A DNA stretch of 19,980 nucleotides, from the NCBI GenBank assembly GCA_027080245.1, contig JALWSN010000321.1, forward strand, positions 1-19,980, read 5' to 3'. Source of the stretch: Ignavibacteriales bacterium. GTDB taxonomy: Bacteria; Bacteroidota; Ignavibacteria; Ignavibacteriales; Melioribacteraceae. Positions 1 through 7,370 of this stretch are shown here, in pieces. The stretch's first letter is position 1. Each line of letters begins with the position of its first letter. The position numbers were made by a program, and so were the translations under genes. The notes beneath the pieces are model-generated. The model saw only the letters and a program-made list of their open reading frames with translations. It ran no database searches and was not told the DNA's origin.

Positions 1-114
1 GTTTAGGTTCTGCTTATTTTACACGCACGCTTTTGTTTAACTGTCTACCGCACATGCGTTTATCCATTTACTCATTAATTACCCATTTTCTTCATTTATT
101 AATTTTTTTTGATT
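1..114. other. Left-edge segment without a supported gene
   Basis: This stretch lies downstream of the minus-strand FAD oxidase stop codon and runs to the window edge. Read on in the oxidase frame past its TAG, it gives a short run beginning NQKKLINEEN, then a TAA, then another short open run ended by a further TAA. I see no tRNA, no hairpin followed by a T-tract and no supported start codon. It may be the decayed remainder of the missing iron-sulfur half or ordinary spacer. The window ends too soon to decide. Confidence 0.4.
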
Positions 115-1650
115 CTATAATTTCTTCGAATCGAAAAGTTCCTTAATCTCTTTCATTATTGAATAAATTTCTTCGCCCCATTCCAATTTAACAAATGGTG
201 CCATGTTCCTTCCCGTTCCGTGTTCGGCTTTTAGCGAACCGTCGTATTTTTTAACGACCAAGCTGGTTAATTCTTCCATGAAATTTTCATAATTATTTAA
301 TTGATTGGGATCGCTAAAATCGACGGTTAACACAAAATGCAAATTACCTGAAAGGGCATGACCAAAAATAATAGTATTTTCAAAGCCATAATCCTTGAAT
401 AACCCTTGTAAATCAAGGGCAGCGGCAGCTAGGTCTTGCGTTTTAAAATTCACGTCTTCAATAATTACGCTTGTTCCAACTGGGCGGGAATTACAAACCG
501 ACGGGAACAAACCTTTCCGCACATTCCAGAGTTTGTTGTACTCGTTGGGCTTGCTCGTAAATTCCATTTTAGCAAGAATTTTCTCATCCTTTAAACTATT
601 TTCAATAGCTTCAATATTGCTTCTTAAATCGTTAGAATTAAAAGCTGAAGTTTCAATCAATAAGGCGGTAGAGCTGGCTGGCAATTCCTTAATCAATTCA
701 GGCATCCCATCTTTATCTTCAACAGAGCGGAGCGCTTGCCTGTCCATTATTTCCGCGGCATTCACAGGTAACCGTTTCAGTTGAGGAATTGCCGAACAAG
801 CATCTTCTACCGAAGGGAAGAAAATCATTGTCGAAGCTTTCTGCGGAGGATTATCAATTACGCGCATTTTAATTTTAGAAAGAAAAGCAAGCGTACCTTC
901 CGAGCCTACCATTAAATGTGCAATAATATCAATAGGATCGTTAAAATTCACAAACGCATTAACGCTGTAACCCGTTGTGTTTTTAATACTGAATTTATTG
1001 ACGATTCGTTGCCTCAGTTGCTCGTTACCCTTGATTTTATTGGCTATCCGGCTAATGCCTTCTATTAACTCCGGATGGCTTGCCGCAAAGTCCTCTCTGC
1101 TCTTTTTGTTTGTTGTATCTAATATGCTTCCGTCAGCTAAAATTATTTCCAATCCCACCAAAGTATTGTAAGAATTAACTTCAATGCCGCTCGTCATTCC
1201 ACTAGCGTTGTTGGACACTATTCCAGCAATCATAGCCGAATTAATCGAAGCGGGATCGGGTCCCAATCTTTTTTGAAATTTATTTAAGTGAAAATTAGCA
1301 TGCCCGCCAATCAAGCCGGGGGACATTGTAATGGAAGATGCGTCTTCCGAAATTTCAAATTCCCTCCAACCGCGATCGACCAACATCAACACCGAATCCG
1401 AAAGCGCCTGCCCCGAAAGGCTTGTGCCCGCTGAGCGAAAAGTAATTGGCGTTTCAAAATATGCGCATTGTTCTATTACGAATTTTGCTTCCTTCTTATT
1501 TTTTACTTTAACTACAATTTGCGGAGTAAGCCGGTAAAAACTTGCGTCCGTTCCATAAGCTAATCGTCTTAATTCATCGGTGTAAATACGCTCTTCCGGA
1601 ATAAATTTCTTAAGAGCATTAAAGAGCTTGAAATATTTATCTCTATTCAT
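115..1650 (-). CDS. FAD-linked oxidase, GlcD/D-lactate dehydrogenase type, lacking the usual Fe-S half
   Basis: This 511-residue protein resembles the FAD domains of 2-hydroxyacid dehydrogenases (GlcD, D-lactate dehydrogenase), which oxidise a hydroxyacid and pass electrons to quinone or a partner. An FAD_binding_4 domain covers about residues 42-180, with RSAGTSLSGQ at 72-81 and GPDPASINSA at 130-139. An FAD-oxidase C domain covers about 270-511, with a metal-site motif HALSGNLH at 431-438 and AEHGTGR at 475-481. The closest family I recall is the large fused FAD plus Fe-S proteins of about 900-1000 residues. This one stops at LFDSKKL, exactly where that family continues with LLNPG and a cysteine-rich ferredoxin-like part. 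It starts 20 bases after the aminopeptidase gene, so the two are probably co-transcribed. No signal peptide is seen. Family assignment is firm; the substrate is unknown and full activity without the Fe-S half is uncertain. Confidence 0.85.
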   Translation of the reverse strand: MNRDKYFKLFNALKKFIPEERIYTDELRRLAYGTDASFYRLTPQIVVKVKNKKEAKFVIEQCAYFETPITFRSAGTSLSGQALSDSVLMLVDRGWREFEISEDASSITMSPGLIGGHANFHLNKFQKRLGPDPASINSAMIAGIVSNNASGMTSGIEVNSYNTLVGLEIILADGSILDTTNKKSREDFAASHPELIEGISRIANKIKGNEQLRQRIVNKFSIKNTTGYSVNAFVNFNDPIDIIAHLMVGSEGTLAFLSKIKMRVIDNPPQKASTMIFFPSVEDACSAIPQLKRLPVNAAEIMDRQALRSVEDKDGMPELIKELPASSTALLIETSAFNSNDLRSNIEAIENSLKDEKILAKMEFTSKPNEYNKLWNVRKGLFPSVCNSRPVGTSVIIEDVNFKTQDLAAAALDLQGLFKDYGFENTIIFGHALSGNLHFVLTVDFSDPNQLNNYENFMEELTSLVVKKYDGSLKAEHGTGRNMAPFVKLEWGEEIYSIMKEIKELFDSKKL

Positions 1651-1670
1651 TCTTACTTTCTCGAATTGAA

Positions 1671-3059
1671 TTATTTATTGCATTCTTTTTCAACTTCTTC
1701 AATTGTTTTTGGAATTGGTTTTCCCAAAACTCTGTGTCCTCTGTCGGTTATTAAAACGTCGTCTTCAATTCTAATTCCACCAAAATCCTTGAATTTTTCA
1801 ACGCGTGTGTAATTAATAAAGCGAGATAATTTCTTTTTGGCTTTCCACATATTAATTAATTGAGGAATGAAGTAAATGCCCGGTTCTACTGTTATTACGT
1901 GCCCGGGTTTAAGTTTTTTAGCGAAGCGCAAATAAGCAAGTCCAAATTGTTTGCTGCGTTCCACGTTTTCGTCGTAGCCAACGTAATTTTCGCCGAGTCC
2001 TTCCATGTCGTGAACATCGAGTCCGAGCATGTGCCCTAATCCGTGAGGAAAGAACAAAGCATGCGCACCTTCGTTAACCGCTTCGTCTACATCACCTTTC
2101 ATTAGTCCAATATCCTTTAATCCTTGCGCAATTACTTTTGCCGCTTTAATATGAACATTGCGATAGCTAACGCCGGGTTTAAGCATTTTAATAGCTGTTA
2201 GTTGAGCGTCTAAAACGATGTCGTAAATGTCTTTCTGTCTTGGAGTGAACTTTCCACTTACGGGAATTGTTCGGGTAATGTCGCTTGCGTAATGTAACGG
2301 AGATTCAACTCCCGAATCCAGCACGGCGATGTCGCCTTCCCGCATTATGTTTTCGTGGCTTTCGTTGTGCAATGTTTCTCCGTGAACGGAAAAAATTACT
2401 GGAAACGAAACGCCGCTTCCCAACGCGAGAGCAAGCCCTTCCACCGCGCCGTAAATTTCTTTTTCGTACATGCCCGGTTTGGTTAACCGCATTGTGAGAA
2501 CGTTCATTTCGTAGCTGACTGCAAGGGCTTTCTCAATTTCTGAAATTTCTTTTGAGCTCTTGATTATTCTCAAATCGATTACGGCGCATCTTAATTCGTT
2601 TGAAATGTAATCGTTAATTTTAGAAGGGAAAATTCCTAATATTTCAGAAAGTTTAATAACGCTTTCAGCGCGGTATTGTGGAAGAAAATGAATGCGCCTG
2701 CCTTGCGACAAAACCTGTTGACAATATTCAATTAGCTTGGCTGATTCCATTGTATCCCGAACCCCAACCATGTCAGCCTTTTCCTCAATCGACATATCCG
2801 GACCCATCCACACAACATCGCCAACCGACCGATTGTCGCCGAACAAAATTTCTTTACCTTCGTCAACGTCAATAACGGCGGCAAGATCGGGCTCATCCAA
2901 TCCCCAGAAGTAAAGGAAATTGCTATCCTGCCTGAATTTGTAAGCATTGGAAGGGTAGTTCATTGGAACGTTTGAATTACCAATAAATAAAATTATGCCG
3001 TTTTTAATTTTCCCGGCTAATTTTTTTCGTCTGCTTTTGTAAGTTTTTTTAGAAAACAT
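1671..3059 (-). CDS. pepP: Xaa-Pro aminopeptidase (aminopeptidase P, M24B)
   Basis: A cytosolic dinuclear-metal peptidase that removes an N-terminal residue preceding proline. Residues 1 to about 140 form the AMP_N domain, and about 170-440 the pita-bread catalytic domain. All five metal ligands are visible: D248 (VLDSG), D260 (YASDITR), H343 (GLGHMLGLD), E392 (VEPGIYF) and E432 (GIRIEDD). H226 in VHGETLHN fits the conserved catalytic histidine. The length, 462 residues, suits the family (E. coli PepP is about 440). The stretch between H343 and E392 is longer than in E. coli, as in several FCB-group homologues. It is the first gene of a minus-strand pair with the FAD oxidase 20 bases downstream. 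The ATG follows a weak AGG 5 bases upstream. It diverges from the lipoprotein gene across 179 bases. The assignment is secure; true substrates are not shown. Confidence 0.95.
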   Translation of the reverse strand: MFSKKTYKSRRKKLAGKIKNGIILFIGNSNVPMNYPSNAYKFRQDSNFLYFWGLDEPDLAAVIDVDEGKEILFGDNRSVGDVVWMGPDMSIEEKADMVGVRDTMESAKLIEYCQQVLSQGRRIHFLPQYRAESVIKLSEILGIFPSKINDYISNELRCAVIDLRIIKSSKEISEIEKALAVSYEMNVLTMRLTKPGMYEKEIYGAVEGLALALGSGVSFPVIFSVHGETLHNESHENIMREGDIAVLDSGVESPLHYASDITRTIPVSGKFTPRQKDIYDIVLDAQLTAIKMLKPGVSYRNVHIKAAKVIAQGLKDIGLMKGDVDEAVNEGAHALFFPHGLGHMLGLDVHDMEGLGENYVGYDENVERSKQFGLAYLRFAKKLKPGHVITVEPGIYFIPQLINMWKAKKKLSRFINYTRVEKFKDFGGIRIEDDVLITDRGHRVLGKPIPKTIEEVEKECNK

Positions 3060-3182
3060 ATTAACGCCTATTTTTGTTTTGTTTCATTCATTAAAATAAT
3101 GGCTTTAGGAATCAGATGAAAATATTTTTAAAAATTGAAATTTCCAATAAGGTGAAGCAGGGCATTTTTTGAATATTTTTGT

Positions 3183-3211
3183 TTGACATTCAATTTAAAT
3201 TTAACTAAACT
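3183..3211 (+). promoter_or_regulatory. Predicted sigma70-type promoter for the lipoprotein/sorted-protein operon
   Basis: A perfect -35 TTGACA at 3183-3188 is followed after 17 bases by TAAACT at 3206-3211. Transcription would start near 3218, about 20 bases before the GTG start. This is the best promoter match seen in the window, and it lies where one is required between two divergent genes. It is predicted from the sequence only; FCB-group sigma factors can prefer other motifs. Confidence 0.55.
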
Positions 3212-3238
3212 AAAATTCCAAATTCAGGAGTGTTAAAA

Positions 3239-3679
3239 GTGAATAGATCTAATTTAATTTATCCGTTGATTTTTCTTTTTATTTTGAGTTGTACTAATAA
3301 ATCAACAAAAGAAATTACGAAAAATCAGGTGCCGCCAAACGTTTCCCCAACTCAGGCGGCAATTAAGGAAAACAAATCAATTGTGCAGGCAAGAGTGTTG
3401 CAGATTTTACCGAACGGTAAGAACAATTTTAAGATGAAAATTAAAGTGTTAAAAGTATTTGACGACGGTAGTTATCCTTCGATTGCCGTTGAAAATCAGG
3501 AGTACGTCGTAAAGCCTAATTTTGCTATTGATTCCGAAGGTAAGCTTTTGAACAACGCTAAAAACAAAGGGTTACAAAGCCTCAGGAACGCCCGGGTAGG
3601 CGAAACGGTTAAACTTGAAATTTTTCTTCAAGACGGAAATAATTGGTTAATAAATAAAAAACTTCAGGAGAAACCATGA
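3239..3679 (+). CDS. Small predicted lipoprotein, function unknown
   Basis: A short exported protein of about 146 residues. The N-terminus has one arginine, then a hydrophobic stretch (YPLIFLFIL) ending in a lipobox ILSC, giving acylation at Cys18 after signal peptidase II cleavage. I chose the GTG at 3239 because a clear AGGAG (3226-3230) sits 8 bases before it; the in-frame GTG at 3230 overlaps that AGGAG and so is a poor start. The mature part is a basic, asparagine- and lysine-rich globular domain without cysteines or motifs I recognise. Its stop overlaps the next start in ATGA at 3676-3679, so the two genes are translationally coupled. Its job may be tied to the secreted repeat protein, for example as an outer-membrane partner, but that is inference from position only. 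I do not recognise the family. Confidence 0.8.
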   Translation: MNRSNLIYPLIFLFILSCTNKSTKEITKNQVPPNVSPTQAAIKENKSIVQARVLQILPNGKNNFKMKIKVLKVFDDGSYPSIAVENQEYVVKPNFAIDSEGKLLNNAKNKGLQSLRNARVGETVKLEIFLQDGNNWLINKKLQEKP

Positions 3680-6264
3680 AATCAAAAATTAAAACGCCGT
3701 TAATTTTTTTAATTGTAATAGTTTTTTCATTCTTAGCAATAAATCAGACGGAGAATCATAATTCCCGGAAAGTTATTCGAAAAGTTTACACTATTAACGC
3801 GCCAGCGGAAACTCCTGCGTCGTTTGGCTTCCCGGACAGAGCAATGAAATTTTATTTTGAACAAAGGGCTTACCCGACAGGAAAAATTCCCGTTGGCTGG
3901 CGCGAAAAAGCTCTGGCGCAAATTCAAGCAAATAATTCATTTGCTTTGAAAAAAACTAAAAATTTAAAATGGGCAGAGTTAGGACCAAATAATATCGGTG
4001 GCAGGGTAAGATCCATTGCCGTAGATCCAACGAACGCAAATATTGTTTACGCTGGCTCGGTTAGCGGCGGAATCTGGAAAACCACGGACGGCGGCACAAG
4101 CTGGAAACCCTTAAAAGATTTCATGGAAAACTTGTCCATTTCGTCGCTGGTGATTGATCCGAATCATCACAATACTATTTGGGCGGGAACGGGTGAAGGC
4201 TTTTACAATCTTGACGCTATTAGAGGCGAAGGAATTTTTAAATCCACTGACGGCGGCGCAACGTGGATTCAACTTACAGATACAAAAAGAGAAGAGTTTT
4301 ACTATGTTAATAAATTAGCGTTTGATCCTAATACCAATACCCTTTGGGCGGCAACTCGCAAGGGACTTTATTATTCAACCGACGGAGGAACAACTTTTAA
4401 AACGAAACTTCATGGTTCAAACGGAGGAAATGTTCATTGTACAGATTTAGAAATTTCAAATTCTAATCCTTCAATAATTATTGCAGCTTTTGGCCTTTTT
4501 AACCCATCCCAAATTTGGAGAAGCACTGATGGCGGCGCCACTTGGGCTTTTAATTACAATTTAACAGGAGTCGGAAGAATTGAAATGACAATTGCGCCTA
4601 GCAATAAAAACATTATTTGGGCTTCGTTCTACGACTTAAAAGATCAAGGCATTGCTAAAATGGCTTTTTCTTCCAACGGCGGAACTACTTGGGACAGCAC
4701 AAAAGTTGTGCCAGGACCAAGTTATTCAAAGGCTAAAACTTACGCGGGAAAACAAGGGTGGTACGACAATATTTTAGCTATTGATCCGGATAACCCTAAT
4801 ATTATTTGGGCTGGCGGAATTGACCTTTGGAAAAGCAGTAACGGCGGTAGTTCATGGAAACAAATTTCTAACTGGTACAGAGCGACAGGCTACCAATACA
4901 TTCACGCCGATTTCCACGCGATAGCTTTTGCCCCAAGCAATCATAATATTATTTACGTCGGCAACGACGGTGGCGTTTACAAATCTACCGATAGAGGCAA
5001 AACCTGGACTGCGGTCAATAATAACCTTGCCATTACTCAGTTTTATTACGGTGCTGTTGATCCTATTGCAAGCAAATATTACGGCGGCGCTCAGGATAAC
5101 GGAACGTTGAAATCATCGGGTAGTGCTGCCTGGTCACAAATTCTTAGCGGAGACGGCGGCGCTGTGGAAGTGGATTACAATAATTCAAATAATATTTACA
5201 TGGAATACGTTGACCTGGCACTATTCAAATCAACGACCGGCGGATTAAATCCTCAAAAAATAATGACAGGAATTCCAAATAATGGCGGTTATTGGGACGG
5301 CACAACGGACAGAACGTTGTTCATTTCACCGTTTGTAATGGATCCGAACGACCCGAAAATTTTAGTGGCGGGAACTTACCGGGTATTTAGAACAACTAAC
5401 GGCGGATTGAATTGGAAGCCTATTAGTGGCGATTTAACTGGTGACGGAACAGGAAAAACTGGGGCTAAAATTTCCACGTTAGCGATTGCTAAAGGTAATT
5501 CGAACGTAATCTACGCAGGCTGTTCCAACGGCGTTATTAGCGTTACCACAGACGGCGGAATCACGTGGAGCGATTCGACTTACGGATTGCCGAACCTTTA
5601 CTGCACAGGAATTTCAATACTGGACAGTGATCCCTCGGTGGCTGTCGCAAGCTTTTCGGGGTATTACGATGCGACTAAAGTATTTAAGACCGGCGATAAC
5701 GGATTGAATTGGACTAACATCTCTGGCAATTTGCCAAACATTCCCGTAAATTGCATATTAATGTTACCGGGTTCGGAGAAAAAGATTGTAGTTGGCACGG
5801 ACTTAGGCGTATTTGTTACTGTTGACGGTGGAATTACCTGGACTCAGATGAACGACGGAATGGCGAATGTTCCCGTGTTCGACCTTGACTACCGAGCTAA
5901 GGACGACATGATTTTCGCCGCCACTCACGGTAGGGGAATGTTCAGAGCCTCTGCAAGCGTCTTAACAGACGTTGCTCGCGAGAACGTAACAACTCCTGAA
6001 GGATTTGCTTTGGAGCAGAATTACCCCAATCCGTTTAACCCTTCTACTCAAATAGCCTATTCATTGGGCAAACGAAGCTTTGTGGAGCTGAAAGTATTTA
6101 ATTCGTTGGGCGAGGAAATAACTACATTGGTTAAAGGGAATCAGAGCGCAGGCAAACATGTAGTTACTTTTAATGCCCGGAATAATCTTGCTTCGGGAAC
6201 TTATTATTACAGATTAAAGGCAGGCGGTTTTGCCGAAGTAAAGAAAATGGTTCTCTTAAAATAA
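3676..6264 (+). CDS. Secreted Asp-box (BNR) repeat protein with type IX secretion sorting domain
   Basis: A large secreted protein of 862 residues. Residues 1-22 form a signal peptide. About eleven Asp-box motifs (S/T-x-D/N-x-G-x-T-W) recur, for example TTDGGTSW at 136-143, STDGGATW at 190-197 and 283-290, STDRGKTW at 437-444, TTDGGITW at 624-631 and TVDGGITW at 715-722. Each follows a strand like 'P..N.IIWAG', as in sortilin/VPS10 and GH74-type beta-propellers. Two such propellers would fit in residues 97-760. The last 85 residues (about 778-862) are a type A C-terminal sorting domain opening EQNYPNPFNPSTQI and ending YYYRLKAGG...KKMVLLK, which directs outer-membrane passage by type IX secretion. 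Residues 23 to about 95 may be a propeptide. AGGAG at 3666-3670 precedes the ATG. No glycosidase catalytic residues can be assigned, so the ligand or enzyme activity is unknown. It ends only 3 bases from a convergent gene. Confidence 0.88.
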   Translation: MKSKIKTPLIFLIVIVFSFLAINQTENHNSRKVIRKVYTINAPAETPASFGFPDRAMKFYFEQRAYPTGKIPVGWREKALAQIQANNSFALKKTKNLKWAELGPNNIGGRVRSIAVDPTNANIVYAGSVSGGIWKTTDGGTSWKPLKDFMENLSISSLVIDPNHHNTIWAGTGEGFYNLDAIRGEGIFKSTDGGATWIQLTDTKREEFYYVNKLAFDPNTNTLWAATRKGLYYSTDGGTTFKTKLHGSNGGNVHCTDLEISNSNPSIIIAAFGLFNPSQIWRSTDGGATWAFNYNLTGVGRIEMTIAPSNKNIIWASFYDLKDQGIAKMAFSSNGGTTWDSTKVVPGPSYSKAKTYAGKQGWYDNILAIDPDNPNIIWAGGIDLWKSSNGGSSWKQISNWYRATGYQYIHADFHAIAFAPSNHNIIYVGNDGGVYKSTDRGKTWTAVNNNLAITQFYYGAVDPIASKYYGGAQDNGTLKSSGSAAWSQILSGDGGAVEVDYNNSNNIYMEYVDLALFKSTTGGLNPQKIMTGIPNNGGYWDGTTDRTLFISPFVMDPNDPKILVAGTYRVFRTTNGGLNWKPISGDLTGDGTGKTGAKISTLAIAKGNSNVIYAGCSNGVISVTTDGGITWSDSTYGLPNLYCTGISILDSDPSVAVASFSGYYDATKVFKTGDNGLNWTNISGNLPNIPVNCILMLPGSEKKIVVGTDLGVFVTVDGGITWTQMNDGMANVPVFDLDYRAKDDMIFAATHGRGMFRASASVLTDVARENVTTPEGFALEQNYPNPFNPSTQIAYSLGKRSFVELKVFNSLGEEITTLVKGNQSAGKHVVTFNARNNLASGTYYYRLKAGGFAEVKKMVLLK

Positions 6265-6267
6265 AAG

Positions 6268-7290
6268 TTAAACGCCTAATAGCTTTAGGCTTAAGAAGCC
6301 TATTGAAAAACCAATAAGAGCGTTAAGCAATTTAACTATCATAAAGTCCCTCTTGGAGACCGCCAGTAGGGGCAACGTTCCATGTCCGTCCTGCACGATG
6401 GAGCTTGCCATTAAAATGCTGAACGGCAACAATCCTTTGGCAAAGAGGGTAACGAAAATAAGGTGTGGACCGGACTCGGGCAAAAGCCCAATCAGCGTTG
6501 CAAGGAGCAACAAGGTAAAGCTATTAGCTTGAATCCATTGGTTAATGTCGATTAGCGATTGCAAATAGTAAAGAGCGGCAAGCGTTCCAAGCGTCCAGAG
6601 AAATATTCTTATGAAATGTTTTTTTAGAACATGTTCCCACAGGTGTTCTTCCAGGAAGTGATCCGGTACGGTTAACACAACAAAAAGAGCAAAAGTAAAA
6701 CTTATTTGGAGACTTATTCTAACCCAGGATTTTTCATCTGCGGCAATTGTTCCGGTTGCCACTAATAAAATAAATGTTAACAAAATTACGGTTAAGAGAA
6801 TCCTCTGAAGGCTAATGTTTTTAAGGTATTCCAAGGTTTCTTTCGAAGGAAGACAATTGCAATAGTCGCTTTCGTGAATGTCGAAAGAATGAGTTCGAAT
6901 GGTCAACTTAATCTTAAATTTTTTAATTGCAAAATCCGTTAGAATTGCCGAGACAAATCCAATTAAACCTATAATTAAAGTGAGGTAAAGAGCTTTTTCC
7001 GGGAACATTGAAAACATTACGTAAGCCTCGTCGCCTGAAGTGGCAATCATTGCGCCCGTTAAAGCGCCAAAGGAAAGTACGCCATGGGAGTAAAGAGAAA
7101 CAACGGTAAAAGAGCCCAAACAACCGGGAATCATCCCGAGTAGGGAGGAAAGGGTGTACTGCCCTAATTTATTTTTTGTTAATTTTTCTTGCCACGAGCC
7201 TCTGGAAATGACGTTGAGGTATTCTATTAAGAGCATCATCGTAAAGATGAAACCCGTAATAATCAAAGCGTTCTGTAAGGCGAATTTCAT
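6268..7290 (-). CDS. ArsP_2-type 10-TM metal exporter (putative manganese transporter)
   Basis: A 340-residue integral inner-membrane protein with about ten hydrophobic segments, near 5-27, 46-70, 71-90, 100-122, 162-184, 190-209, 226-246, 256-280, 281-297 and 316-338. It matches the family known as putative 10TM heavy-metal exporter (ArsP_2), often annotated as a putative manganese transporter. Polar residues placed inside membrane segments suit ion binding: PGC at 55-57, GDE at 86-88, PDHFLEEH at 209-216, PESGPH at 271-276 and QDGHG at 300-304. Residues 51-112 and 267-328 align without gaps, giving two-fold internal symmetry. A soluble loop with SDYCNC lies near 141-146. It lies 80 bases downstream of the deoxyhypusine-synthase-like gene, with an alternating half-site array in the gap. 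The transported ion is not proven by sequence. Confidence 0.75.
   Translation of the reverse strand: MKFALQNALIITGFIFTMMLLIEYLNVISRGSWQEKLTKNKLGQYTLSSLLGMIPGCLGSFTVVSLYSHGVLSFGALTGAMIATSGDEAYVMFSMFPEKALYLTLIIGLIGFVSAILTDFAIKKFKIKLTIRTHSFDIHESDYCNCLPSKETLEYLKNISLQRILLTVILLTFILLVATGTIAADEKSWVRISLQISFTFALFVVLTVPDHFLEEHLWEHVLKKHFIRIFLWTLGTLAALYYLQSLIDINQWIQANSFTLLLLATLIGLLPESGPHLIFVTLFAKGLLPFSILMASSIVQDGHGTLPLLAVSKRDFMIVKLLNALIGFSIGFLSLKLLGV
6274..6302. terminator. Two overlapping hairpins at the convergent gene ends, possible weak terminator
   Basis: GCCTAA (6274-6279) pairs with TTAGGC (6285-6290), loop TAGCT. The same 3' arm can instead pair onward, TAGGCTT (6286-6292) with AAGCCTA (6296-6302). 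They lie just after the secreted protein's stop and inside the last codons of the exporter gene. There is no T-tract after either hairpin, so if this ends transcription it is not a classical intrinsic terminator. Confidence 0.3.
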
Positions 7291-7321
7291 TTAAGTCGTT
7301 TAAACCAAGCGTTAATAATAG

Positions 7322-7342
7322 TTCAATAATTGAATAGTTCAA
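7322..7342. promoter_or_regulatory. Alternating half-site array upstream of the metal exporter, operator candidate
   Basis: The gap between the deoxyhypusine-synthase-like gene and the exporter holds TTCAA-N3-TTGAA-N3-TTCAA. That makes two overlapping 5-3-5 inverted repeats with an 8-base step, and a 16-base direct repeat of AATAGTTCAA (7317-7326 and 7333-7342). It lies 32-52 bases upstream of the exporter start on the minus strand. Such arrays fit dimeric repressors; the regulator and the promoter are not identified. Confidence 0.35.
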
Positions 7343-7370
7343 AAACAGAATATTTCCAGTAATGAACAAA

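Noticed and set aside
3..143. Open plus-strand frame running in from the left edge
   Set aside because: About 46 codons of leucine-, phenylalanine- and isoleucine-rich sequence from AT-rich DNA, overlapping the end of the FAD oxidase. No coding features.
395..784. A 129-codon plus-strand frame inside the FAD oxidase gene
   Set aside because: It is antisense to a well-matched enzyme domain, has no ribosome site and encodes a low-complexity S/L-rich product.
2285..2947. Several open frames on both strands overlapping the aminopeptidase gene
   Set aside because: All are out of frame with intact PepP catalytic motifs, and their products are arginine-, cysteine- and proline-rich, typical of shadow frames.
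3676..6264. Possible CRISPR-like or tandem DNA repeat from the recurring GACGGCGG segments
   Set aside because: These are codons of Asp-box protein repeats with variable spacing and divergent flanks, not DNA-level repeats with spacers.
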